Origin: Spartobacteria bacterium | GTDB taxonomy: Bacteria > Verrucomicrobiota > Verrucomicrobiia > Chthoniobacterales > UBA10450 | Reading direction: 5' to 3' | NCBI GenBank assembly: GCA_003445855.1 | Contig: DMCG01000018.1 | Location: forward strand, 1 to 8,348 | Length of the DNA stretch: 8,348 bases | Part shown: one piece after another, positions 1-5,960 of the stretch | Numbering within the stretch: the stretch's first letter is position 1 | How the letters are laid out: each line of letters opens with the position of its first letter | The notes under the pieces: generated by a model | Databases searched by the model: none | What the model was told of the DNA's origin: nothing | The model's input: only the letters and a program-made list of their open reading frames with translations | Made by a program: the position numbers and the translations under genes

Positions 1-555
1 CGCAAACGCAAAGGCGTTTGCTCCACATTTTTGTCGGAACGCGCGGAGAAAACGCCGATCCCCGTTTTTCCAAACACGTCGAAGTTCCGGCTGCCGGAGG
101 ATGGCAACACGCCGATCATCATGGTTGGTCCAGGGACTGGGGTTGCGCCGTTCCGTGCGTATTTGCAGGAGCGGAAAGCCGTCGGAGCAAAGGGAAAGAA
201 TTGGCTCTTCTTCGGATCGCAGCACGAGCACTGCAACTATTTTTACAAAGAAGAGCTCGCCGAGCTTAAGCGCGATGGGCTTCTTAGCCGACTCGATTGC
301 GCGTGGTCGCGCGATCAGGCAGACAAATCCTACGTCCAAAACAAAATGTTGGAGAACGCCGCCGAGATTTGGAAATGGATGGATTCTGAGGGCGCGCACT
401 TCTTCGTTTGCGGCGATGCACGGAGGATGGCCAAGGATGTCGATGCGGCGCTGCGCAAGATCATCCAGGAAACGGGCGGCAAAAGGGAGGATGTGACAAA
501 CGAATACGTCGAAAAACTGAAGAGCGATAAACGCTACAAGCGCGACGTCTACTAA
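1..555 (+). CDS. CysJ-like sulfite reductase flavoprotein, C-terminal FAD/NADPH reductase part (5' truncated by window)
   Basis: Frame 1 is open from the first base to a TAA at 553-555, giving the last 184 residues of a protein that starts outside the window. It matches the NADPH-binding half of sulfite reductase alpha (CysJ) and related ferredoxin-NADP reductase-fold enzymes. Visible motifs are the nucleotide-binding GPGTGVAPFRAYLQER, then KGKNWLFFG, LDCAWSRDQ, FFVCGDARRMAKDV, and the tail RYKRDVY, whose terminal Tyr stacks on FAD in this family. A TTG at 31 is only an internal codon, because the upstream residues RKRKGV still align with the family. The downstream gene is a tandem paralogue, about three quarters identical over this stretch. 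Whether this copy carries an N-terminal flavodoxin domain cannot be seen. By family it moves electrons from NADPH via FAD to a partner, classically the CysI hemoprotein; the partner here is unknown. Confidence 0.92.
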   Translation, partial: RKRKGVCSTFLSERAEKTPIPVFPNTSKFRLPEDGNTPIIMVGPGTGVAPFRAYLQERKAVGAKGKNWLFFGSQHEHCNYFYKEELAELKRDGLLSRLDCAWSRDQADKSYVQNKMLENAAEIWKWMDSEGAHFFVCGDARRMAKDVDAALRKIIQETGGKREDVTNEYVEKLKSDKRYKRDVY

Positions 556-564
556 CCGCTCGCG

Positions 565-706
565 TTGTAGCTGCCGTTGTCCTCAGCGGCAGGATCATCG
601 CTGACTAAACAAAGTTCTGCCGCCAGTGACGGCGGCAACTACAACACCGGCGGCAAAAAGAAAAAGCTCGATCGATATTTGCGACGATCAGGGATCGCCG
701 CTACAA
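565..706. repeat. Cluster of three GTAG/CTAC-flanked hairpin units (REP/BIME-like)
   Basis: The 158-nt gap between the two reductase genes holds no gene but three stem-loops. Unit a has TTGTAG at 565-570, then a 9-bp stem with one G-U pair (571-592, loop TCCT). Unit b is a 7-bp stem (618-637) followed by CTACAA at 639-644, in the opposite orientation. Unit c is an 8-bp stem with one mismatch and a 3-nt loop (681-700), followed by CTACAA at 701-706. A GTAG head before a short GC-rich palindrome, with neighbouring units inverted, is the known architecture of REP/BIME elements mobilised by RAYT transposases. Assignment to that class is by form only. The stems could also slow transcription between the two genes, but no U-run follows. 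Confidence 0.7.
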
Positions 707-713
707 GATCGAC

Positions 714-1883
714 ATGCCGGAAGCCGCTGCTCCACCAAAACCAGCCACGCCCGCTTTGCCGTACACACGGAGCCATCCGTTTCCCGGCAAGCTCGTGGTC
801 AATCGCCGTTTGAGCGGCCCCGAATCCGCAAAGGACACGCGCCATTTCGAGATCGATCTCAGCGGCTGGGGCTTGAGCTTTGAAGTCGGCGACTCGGTGG
901 CGATTTATCCGACCAACGATCCCGACTTGGTTGAGGAAATCATTCGCGCAATCGGCGCGAAAGGCGATGAAGCCGTGCCGGCGGCAAAAACTCAAAAGAG
1001 TTTTCGGGAAGCGCTTCTGCGCGACTTCTCCATCACCCAAACCACACCCAAGTTCTTGAAGGCGATCACCAAACGCGCGAACTCTGCGCTGCTGTTGAAA
1101 GACCTGCTCGAGCCGGAACGCAAGGAAGATTTGGATCGATATCTTTGGGGCATGGAAGTGATTGATTTTTTGAATGAGCACCCTTCTGTAAAGTTTAGGC
1201 CGGAGGAATTCGTTGGGCTGCTCACGAAATTGCAGCCTCGGCTCTACTCAGTTGCATCAAGCTTGCGCGTCTATCCCGAGCAAGTGCACTTGATCGTCGA
1301 CGTGATCCGTTATGAAAGTCACGGCCGGGCGCGAAAAGGTGTTGCCTCGTCATTTCTGGCTGAACGCGCGGACAATGTTCCCGTGCCGGTTTATCCCAGC
1401 TCGGCCAAGCATTTTCACCTGCCGGAAGATCCCGACATCCCCATCATCATGGTCGGTCCGGGCACCGGCATCGCGCCGTTTCGCGCGTATCTGCAGGAAC
1501 GACAGGCGCTGGGCGCAAAAGGGAAAAACTGGCTCTTCTTCGGAGCACAACGAGAGAAATGCGACTATGCCTACAAAGAGGACTTCGATCGATTCAAACG
1601 CGATGGGATTCTCACGCGACTCGATTGTGCCTGGTCGCGCGATCAAGCCCATAAGGTTTATGTCCAGCACTGCATGCTGGAGAACGCGCCGGAAATCTGG
1701 AAATGGGTCGATTCTGAGGGCGCGCAGTTTTTCGTTTGCGGTGATGCGCGGCGGATGGCGAAGGATGTCGATGCAGCGCTGCGCAAGATCGTGCAGGAGC
1801 ACGGCGGCAAGAGGGTGGACGACGCGAACGCATACGTCGAAAAACTGAAGAGCGACAAACGTTATAAGCGCGACGTTTATTAA
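714..1883 (+). CDS. CysJ-like NADPH/FAD oxidoreductase without flavodoxin domain (sulfite reductase alpha-like)
   Basis: Complete 389-residue protein. After a Pro/Ala-rich leader (1-15) comes the FAD-binding domain with its helical insert (about 20-235): PFPGKLVVNRRL, then FEVGDSVAIYPTNDP, then R176-L-Y-S, the FAD-contacting RxYS motif. The NADPH domain follows: GPGTGIAPFRAYLQER from 248, KGKNWLFFG, LDCAWSRDQ, C342-G-D, ending in RYKRDVY with C-terminal Tyr389. It resembles the last two thirds of E. coli CysJ, but the FMN-binding flavodoxin domain is absent (full CysJ is about 600 residues). It therefore probably passes NADPH electrons via FAD to a separate flavodoxin, ferredoxin or hemoprotein in the cytoplasm. 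The ATG at 714 is chosen because homology begins soon after it; no clear Shine-Dalgarno precedes it. It follows a paralogue, about three quarters identical, across a 158-nt repeat-filled gap. Sulfite reduction is inferred from family; the true acceptor is open. Confidence 0.93.
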   Translation: MPEAAAPPKPATPALPYTRSHPFPGKLVVNRRLSGPESAKDTRHFEIDLSGWGLSFEVGDSVAIYPTNDPDLVEEIIRAIGAKGDEAVPAAKTQKSFREALLRDFSITQTTPKFLKAITKRANSALLLKDLLEPERKEDLDRYLWGMEVIDFLNEHPSVKFRPEEFVGLLTKLQPRLYSVASSLRVYPEQVHLIVDVIRYESHGRARKGVASSFLAERADNVPVPVYPSSAKHFHLPEDPDIPIIMVGPGTGIAPFRAYLQERQALGAKGKNWLFFGAQREKCDYAYKEDFDRFKRDGILTRLDCAWSRDQAHKVYVQHCMLENAPEIWKWVDSEGAQFFVCGDARRMAKDVDAALRKIVQEHGGKRVDDANAYVEKLKSDKRYKRDVY

Positions 1884-4198
1884 ATTGTAGGGCGGCCATT
1901 TTGGCCGCCGCTGACAAAAGTTGGCGGCGAAGATCGCCGACCTACAACGGCAGCGCCTGCGCTCGCCAACACAAACGCCGCGCACAAGATCGACAATCCC
2001 CCGCCGAAAACCAGCCACACCGGCCGGTAAGTCAGAACGAGATGCCCGTGCGAACCAGCTGGTAGTTCAACCGTCGGGAATAAACTGCGATACGAATTGA
2101 CGGCGAGTTTTTCGCCCGCGATCTGCGCGACGTAACCGTGAAAGTATGGACGCGAAAAAGTCAGCAAGGCAGTGCGATCGCCTTTTGCTACATCGACATC
2201 GGCCTCGACGTGATTTCGGGACTCTACAATTCGTGAAATATTCGCGGGAACAAATTGCTCGCCCGGCCGGGAATCAATCGAAGTAACCGATCGCACTCGC
2301 GCAAACGGCGCAACGCGCCGATGAAAGACGCGGCCTTCTTCCGTCGAAGTAATGAGTACCCATTCTGAACTCGGCTGCGGATCAACATCGACCTCCCACG
2401 CAACCACGATCCCGTCTACGCCAAGCCGCGTCAACATGCCGTCGGCCCCGGCTTGTTCCGTGAGCAAATATTCACCGATATCCGGATCGATTTCACCGTG
2501 AATGGCGAAGTTGAAGTCGCGCGCCACGCCGGCGGCGAGAATCGGGCTATAGCCGTTGATAAAATGCACGCCGCCCCACATCGATGTACTTCCGGGCCGG
2601 ACAATCTGTCCGACCGATCCCGGTTTTTTCTCGATGCGATAGGTGTGTTCGGCCGGCGGATAAATACTTAAGTAGAGCCGCTGCGGATCAAGCGGCGCAG
2701 CTTCGAGTAATTGCTGATCGAGATTGTATTTCGGCACGCCGCAATTCAGCGAGAGGTAGAAGTAAGTTGCCGCCAACGACGCAAAAGTGACGCAGGCCGG
2801 TATCCACGCAAGAAGCTGTCTGCTTTGACCGGAAAAGAATTCCGAGAACGCCCAAAGGAGGGAGAGCCCGAGAAAAATCCATGTGAGTGGAAAAGCATGG
2901 GGGCCGTTCGTGCGCAAGATCGACATCATGATTGCCGTTAATGCAACAAGCACGAACGCGATAATGCCGGGTAACGCAAAAATTTCGCGCGATAGTAATT
3001 GAGGGCGTGCCCCGCGGCCCAGCTTGCGGAGCGCTTCCGCGGCGCAAAGAGCGAGAATCAGATGAAAAAATGGCAGCCAGCGAAAGCTCCAGCGAAAAAC
3101 TCCGGCGCTTGGCAACATCGAGATCGCGAGAACAAGCAGGAGCAAGCCAAGCTCCCATCGGATTTTCCGAGGTAACTCCACCTCCGCCGCTTCGCCCGAA
3201 AAGGTGAACTGCGATGCTATACGTGAATCACGTATAGCATGTCTCGCCACAAACGCCGCGATGAGAGCGGCCGTAGCAACAAGACCGCAGGACAGCTCGG
3301 TCGCGGTGTGCGGCATCATGCGTGTGGAAAAATCGGCCCAATTCACTCTCCAGCACGGCAAAATAAATCCAGGCAATGCAGCCGGCGGAACAAGCCATTG
3401 CCAGTGCGCGGACGAGGTTTGCAGCTCGCGCGCGGAGCGATGGACGTAAGCAAAAGTCGCCAGCCAGGCCGGCGCGGAAAGACCGAATCCGAGAGCAGCG
3501 CCGAAGAGCAGCGGCAAGATCGACAATAGCTTTCGCGTTTGGATGAGCGACCGCAGACAAAGCCACACGATCAAAAGCACCAACATCAAAACGGTGTAAG
3601 GAAATCCGCCGGTGACGACGAGATAGACGAATGGGGCAGGCCACAAAAATCTCCAGCGAGTTCGCTGTCGATCCAGCGCGCGCTCGAGACCCCACCACGC
3701 CCACGGCAACCAGGCGAACGCGCCAAGCGCGCCGAACCAATCGGTCGCGCCCCAACAAATGATCCAGCCGTTCAAAGCCGCGACCAGCGCGACAAAGATC
3801 GACAATGGGACGGAGAACTTGCGATCGCGCGCGAGCAAAAACGCGCCGGCGGCAAGGACGAAGAGATGGGTGATGGAAAGTGCGGCGGCTTGTTGGGAAA
3901 AGTTGAGCGAAAATTTCCAAATCAGAATGACGGCCGCGTTTATGAAAATGGAAAACGTTCCGTATTGAAATTCGCCGGCGAGATTGCTGCAGACCCAGGA
4001 ATACGGACTGAGGAGCGGGAGATGACCTTCGGACCAACTGCGCGCGACATCGGCAAAGACGGGCAAGATCGACAATTCATAATCGTCGTTCCAAAATACG
4101 AGCGGGTCGTGCCAAAGGAGGAGAAGGCAAAAGAAAACGACAATAAGGCCGGCTGCTGTGGCGCCGATTACATCGACGCGAGTGGATCGCGTAGACAT
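1880..4198 (-). CDS. YfhO-like polytopic membrane protein, 772 aa
   Basis: Large integral membrane protein. The first transmembrane helix is at about 11-29. An outward loop follows carrying DDYELSILPVFADVARSWSEGH, typical of YfhO/GT-C-like membrane proteins (acidic pair after helix 1, then a G-x-x-P segment). About ten further hydrophobic segments run to about residue 470. A soluble C-terminal half then has beta-rich stretches, including LTFSRPYFHGYVAQIAGEKL and LPAGSHGHLVLTYRP, which resemble the YfhO C-terminus, and a last helix lies near 735-755. YfhO proteins are linked to glycosylation of cell-envelope polymers; no activity can be assigned from sequence alone. The stop TAA overlaps the stop of the convergent reductase gene in a shared TTAA. 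The last 22 or so residues (from VVGRRSS) are read through the hairpin repeat at 1885-1947, so they are probably not conserved. The ATG lies in the loop of a 7-bp inverted repeat. Confidence 0.85.
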   Translation of the reverse strand: MSTRSTRVDVIGATAAGLIVVFFCLLLLWHDPLVFWNDDYELSILPVFADVARSWSEGHLPLLSPYSWVCSNLAGEFQYGTFSIFINAAVILIWKFSLNFSQQAAALSITHLFVLAAGAFLLARDRKFSVPLSIFVALVAALNGWIICWGATDWFGALGAFAWLPWAWWGLERALDRQRTRWRFLWPAPFVYLVVTGGFPYTVLMLVLLIVWLCLRSLIQTRKLLSILPLLFGAALGFGLSAPAWLATFAYVHRSARELQTSSAHWQWLVPPAALPGFILPCWRVNWADFSTRMMPHTATELSCGLVATAALIAAFVARHAIRDSRIASQFTFSGEAAEVELPRKIRWELGLLLLVLAISMLPSAGVFRWSFRWLPFFHLILALCAAEALRKLGRGARPQLLSREIFALPGIIAFVLVALTAIMMSILRTNGPHAFPLTWIFLGLSLLWAFSEFFSGQSRQLLAWIPACVTFASLAATYFYLSLNCGVPKYNLDQQLLEAAPLDPQRLYLSIYPPAEHTYRIEKKPGSVGQIVRPGSTSMWGGVHFINGYSPILAAGVARDFNFAIHGEIDPDIGEYLLTEQAGADGMLTRLGVDGIVVAWEVDVDPQPSSEWVLITSTEEGRVFHRRVAPFARVRSVTSIDSRPGEQFVPANISRIVESRNHVEADVDVAKGDRTALLTFSRPYFHGYVAQIAGEKLAVNSYRSLFPTVELPAGSHGHLVLTYRPVWLVFGGGLSILCAAFVLASAGAAVVGRRSSPPTFVSGGQNGRPTI
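1885..1947. repeat. Inverted pair of GTAG-hairpin units (BIME-like), overlapping a gene 3' end
   Basis: TTGTAG at 1885-1890 is followed by a perfect 8-bp stem, GGCGGCCA/TGGCCGCC (1891-1909), with a TTT loop. After a short spacer a second stem, CGGCGA/TCGCCG (1925-1939, loop AGA), is followed by CTACAA at 1942-1947. The two units thus face each other with GTAG heads outward. The pair starts one base after the reductase stop codon. On the other strand it lies inside the 3' end of the YfhO-like gene and supplies its final codons. It may act as a bidirectional stem-loop at the end of two convergent transcripts, although no U-run follows on either side. Confidence 0.75.
3214..3240. repeat. Perfect 13-bp inverted repeat with a 1-nt centre, inside coding sequence
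   Basis: ATGCTATACGTGA, one A, then its exact reverse complement TCACGTATAGCAT. It lies within the YfhO-like gene, in a predicted loop between membrane segments. Read on the minus strand it encodes HAIRDSRIA, itself nearly a peptide palindrome, and uses two ATA Ile codons that are out of character for this GC-rich gene. It could be an operator-like binding site, a recombination or insertion scar, or an RNA hairpin. The sequence alone does not decide. Confidence 0.85.
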
Positions 4199-4209
4199 CT
4201 CGCGATCTT

Positions 4210-4301
4210 AACGCCCAACGCCCAACGCCCAACTCCCAATCTCGAATTCAGAAGCTCTGCATTTCTGCTTATTGGACGTTGGAGGTTCGACGTTCGGCGT
4301 T
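4210..4301. repeat. Two facing arrays of a 7-bp repeat (AACGCCC-type) forming a large imperfect inverted repeat
   Basis: Positions 4210-4240 contain AACGCCC three times, then AACTCCC and AAT. Positions 4271-4301, read on the minus strand, contain AACGCCG, AACGTCG, AACCTCC, AACGTCC and AAT. The arms are 31 nt each, match at 24 of 31 positions, and are separated by 30 nt. This fills nearly all of the 110-nt gap between the metallo-hydrolase stop and the YfhO-like start, so any promoter of the YfhO-like gene must lie within or beyond it. The element also places a long hairpin 3' of the hydrolase gene. No known family name is claimed. Confidence 0.8.
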
Positions 4302-4308
4302 TTCTTGT

Positions 4309-5265
4309 TCATAGCACAACCGGTTTGCCTTCAGTCATGACGAGAACTTTGTCCTCGATCCCGTGGGCGCGGGCGGCGGCTTGCAAACGCTGCAGCGGTT
4401 CGTCGAGCGGTTCGTAGCCGAGCCGAAAAGTTCCGTAATGCATCGGCACCAGAACCTTCGCGCCGAGTTCCGTGAACGCCTTGACCGCTTCTTCCGGGTT
4501 CATGTGAACTTCGCGGCCGGTCGGCGCGTCGTAGGCCCCGATGGGAAGAAGCGCGATGTCGATGTTGTAATGATCTCCGATCTCCCTGAAGCCCGGAAAA
4601 AAAGCGCTGTCGCCACAGTGAAAAATTGTCCGGCCATCGACCGTGACCGCGAACCCGCCAAACCCGCGATGCAAGTCCGCCAGAAAACGTGCGCCCCAAT
4701 GATAACAAGGCGTTAAGGAAACTGTGAGCGGCCCGAGTTGCACTGTCTGCCAGTAATCGAGCTCGTGGACAATGCGGAAACCGAGATCATGCACCAAGTT
4801 ACCCACGCCGATGGGGACGACGATCGGCTGGTTGGCCGCCACTCGCCGCAGCGTTCGCCGGTCAAGATGATCGAAATGCGCGTGGGTGACGAGGACGAAA
4901 TCGATTTCCGGCAAATGATGAATCTCAAACCCAGGCTGCTTCAGTCGTTTGATCACTTTAAGCCACTTCGACCAGTTCGGATCGATCAAGACATTGGTCT
5001 CGTGCGTTTGAAGCAAAAACGAAGCGTGTCCGATCCAGGTGATGCAAATTTCGCCTTTCTGGATTTTTGGAAACTGCGGTTGGACGTGGTCGCCGGAACG
5101 CCTGACAAAGAGCGAAGGAATCAGGACGCTGGTGAGGAAATTGCGTTTGTGCCAGTCCGGGCGCGGACGCAAGCGAACACGGGTGGAGCGTTTAGGGGAA
5201 GCGCCATCCTCTGATTTCTGGCGAACGATGTTCCTCCGGCTTTTTTTCGAAAAAGGAATCGGCAC
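4309..5265 (-). CDS. Metallo-beta-lactamase-fold hydrolase, NAPE-PLD/UlaG-like
   Basis: Binuclear-metal hydrolase of the MBL fold. From the GTG at 5265 the product is 318 residues. ITWIGHASFLLQ and NVLIDPNWS open the fold. VTHAHFDHLD gives the metal ligands H128, H130, D132 and H133. Further ligands are likely in the HCGDSAFFPGF segment (Asp) and near MHYGTFRLGYEPLDEP (His). PCYHWGAR, LPIGAYDAP, and the HMNPEEAV and MHYGTF segments are characteristic of the N-acylphosphatidylethanolamine phospholipase D-like branch; the true substrate is unknown. The start is uncertain. The frame stays open to an ATG at 5409, but that would cover 93 nt of the divergent cyclo-ligase gene. GTG 5265 and TTG 5172 are alternatives, none with a well-placed Shine-Dalgarno; a GGAGG at 5233-5237 (minus strand) has no normal start codon at the right distance. 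No signal peptide is visible, so it is probably cytoplasmic. Confidence 0.87.
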   Translation of the reverse strand: MPIPFSKKSRRNIVRQKSEDGASPKRSTRVRLRPRPDWHKRNFLTSVLIPSLFVRRSGDHVQPQFPKIQKGEICITWIGHASFLLQTHETNVLIDPNWSKWLKVIKRLKQPGFEIHHLPEIDFVLVTHAHFDHLDRRTLRRVAANQPIVVPIGVGNLVHDLGFRIVHELDYWQTVQLGPLTVSLTPCYHWGARFLADLHRGFGGFAVTVDGRTIFHCGDSAFFPGFREIGDHYNIDIALLPIGAYDAPTGREVHMNPEEAVKAFTELGAKVLVPMHYGTFRLGYEPLDEPLQRLQAAARAHGIEDKVLVMTEGKPVVL

Positions 5266-5284
5266 TTTCGAGAAAGCATATAAG
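5243..5284. promoter_or_regulatory. Possible divergent promoter/operator region
   Basis: An AT-rich patch between the divergent metallo-hydrolase and cyclo-ligase genes. It holds a perfect palindrome TTTTTCGAAAAA (5243-5254) and a similar dyad CTTTCGAGAAAG (5265-5276), with centres 22 nt apart, about two helical turns. A TATAAG (5279-5284) sits 32 nt before the cyclo-ligase ATG and could be a -10 element, but no convincing -35 is present. The first dyad overlaps the longer versions of the hydrolase frame, which mildly favours a later hydrolase start. Confidence 0.25.
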
Positions 5285-5316
5285 CTTGGTCGGGCGAAGC
5301 AAAATCTTTCGCGCCA

Positions 5317-5823
5317 ATGAGCGATAATCTGGATGCACTCGCGCAAAAAACAGCCTTGCGCGCGGAAATGCGGCAGCGCTTGCGCGCAATGACGCCGGAA
5401 GATCGACAATCACTCTCCGAGGAGATTTGCGAGCGCGTGCTTGAAAACGACCAGTGGCAGGAAGCGCAGAGTGTGATCCTCTTCACGCCGCTGCCGAGCG
5501 AACCGATAATCACGCCGCTGAAGCTGGACTGCGAAGCCCGAAAAGTTGCGTGGGCCGCGATTGCGCAAAGTTCGCGCAATGCAGCCGACCTTCATCTGCC
5601 CGATGCCATCGATTTGATTCTCGTTCCCGGTCTGGCTTTTTCCAAAGATCGACATCGACTCGGCCGCGGCGGCGGTTTTTTCGATCGATTGCTCGCCGGC
5701 CGCGCCGCCCAAGCATTCAAACTCGGAATTTGTTTTTCATTTCAACTTCTCGATACGATTCCGACCGAGCCTCACGACATTGTGATGGACGCGGTGGTGA
5801 CGGACGGCGACACGATGATGTAG
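5317..5823 (+). CDS. 5-formyltetrahydrofolate cyclo-ligase, shortened
   Basis: 168-residue cytoplasmic enzyme of the MTHFS/YgfA family, which converts 5-formyl-THF to 5,10-methenyl-THF using ATP. Visible features are the basic N-terminal helix with K11, R15 and R20 (KTALRAEMRQRLR), then VILFTPLPSEP, DLILVPGLAFSKDRHRLGRGGGFFDR with the nucleotide/phosphate loop at 116-124 (usually GxGGGYYDR), and a late PTEPHDIVMDAVVTD, the usual LPxEPHD..(L/M)D..VT tail. Between ARKVAW and DLILVPG it is about 25 residues shorter than YgfA, missing the stretch that in relatives carries the substrate-binding Glu-Pro region. No frameshift is seen there, so this looks like an in-frame deletion or a divergent short form, and activity is uncertain. 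It is divergent from the metallo-hydrolase (51-nt gap from that gene's GTG). Its TAG stop coincides with the head of a hairpin repeat. Confidence 0.88.
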   Translation: MSDNLDALAQKTALRAEMRQRLRAMTPEDRQSLSEEICERVLENDQWQEAQSVILFTPLPSEPIITPLKLDCEARKVAWAAIAQSSRNAADLHLPDAIDLILVPGLAFSKDRHRLGRGGGFFDRLLAGRAAQAFKLGICFSFQLLDTIPTEPHDIVMDAVVTDGDTMM

Positions 5824-5910
5824 AGGCGGCTGTGTCAGCCGCAATTTCATAATGATGCGGGCGACACGCCCGCCACTACACTAATTCGGCGGTCATAGAC
5901 CGCCGCTACA
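5819..5910. repeat. Cluster of three GTAG/CTACA hairpin units (REP/BIME-like)
   Basis: Unit 1: TGTAG (5819-5823, including the cyclo-ligase stop codon), then stem GCGGCTG/CAGCCGC (5826-5842, loop TGT) and AATT. Unit 2, inverted: stem GCGGGCG/CGCCCGC (5857-5873, loop ACA), then CTACA (5876-5880). Unit 3, inverted: stem CGGCGGTC/GACCGCCG (5887-5905, loop ATA), then CTACA (5906-5910). All three have a 3-nt loop and 7-8 bp stems with a GGCGG-type base but different stem tops, indicating compensatory divergence. The gap between the cyclo-ligase and the DUF1460 gene (about 130 nt) holds nothing else recognisable. Confidence 0.78.
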
Positions 5911-5960
5911 GTTACAAGGCGGTTGATTGACTCGCAATTCCGCCTTCAGTTGTGCGCGAC

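Noticed and set aside
556..713. Small open frames between the two reductase genes (for example from 577 or 626)
   Set aside because: They run from hairpin repeats into the well-supported downstream gene in another frame, and have no homology or ribosome-binding site.
639..1181. Minus-strand open frame (180 codons) opposite the reductase N-terminal half
   Set aside because: The + strand frame has FAD-domain homology over the same bases; the antisense frame has none.
1891..1909. Hairpin after the reductase stop as an intrinsic terminator
   Set aside because: The stem is strong but no T-run follows on either strand, and the same hairpin type recurs elsewhere. Repeat element is the better call, though it could still affect transcript ends.
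1350..2018. Minus-strand open frame (222 codons) across the second reductase and its 3' repeat
   Set aside because: It is a shadow of the strongly supported reductase gene, with no recognisable motifs and a frame running through the hairpin repeat.
4210..4301. Heptamer arrays as a CRISPR array
   Set aside because: Units are 7 bp, directly abutting and without spacers; the arrays face each other, and no cas genes are present.
3539..4417. Long + strand open frame (292 codons) opposite the YfhO-like gene
   Set aside because: It lies antisense to a clear polytopic membrane protein, its translation is very rich in Arg, Glu, Lys and Gln as expected for the complement of hydrophobic codons, and it shows no domain motif.
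5266..5409. Extended hydrolase N-terminus starting at ATG 5409
   Set aside because: It would overlap the start of the divergent cyclo-ligase gene by 93 nt, and the extra 48 residues (MSIFRRHCAQ..) show no homology or signal peptide.
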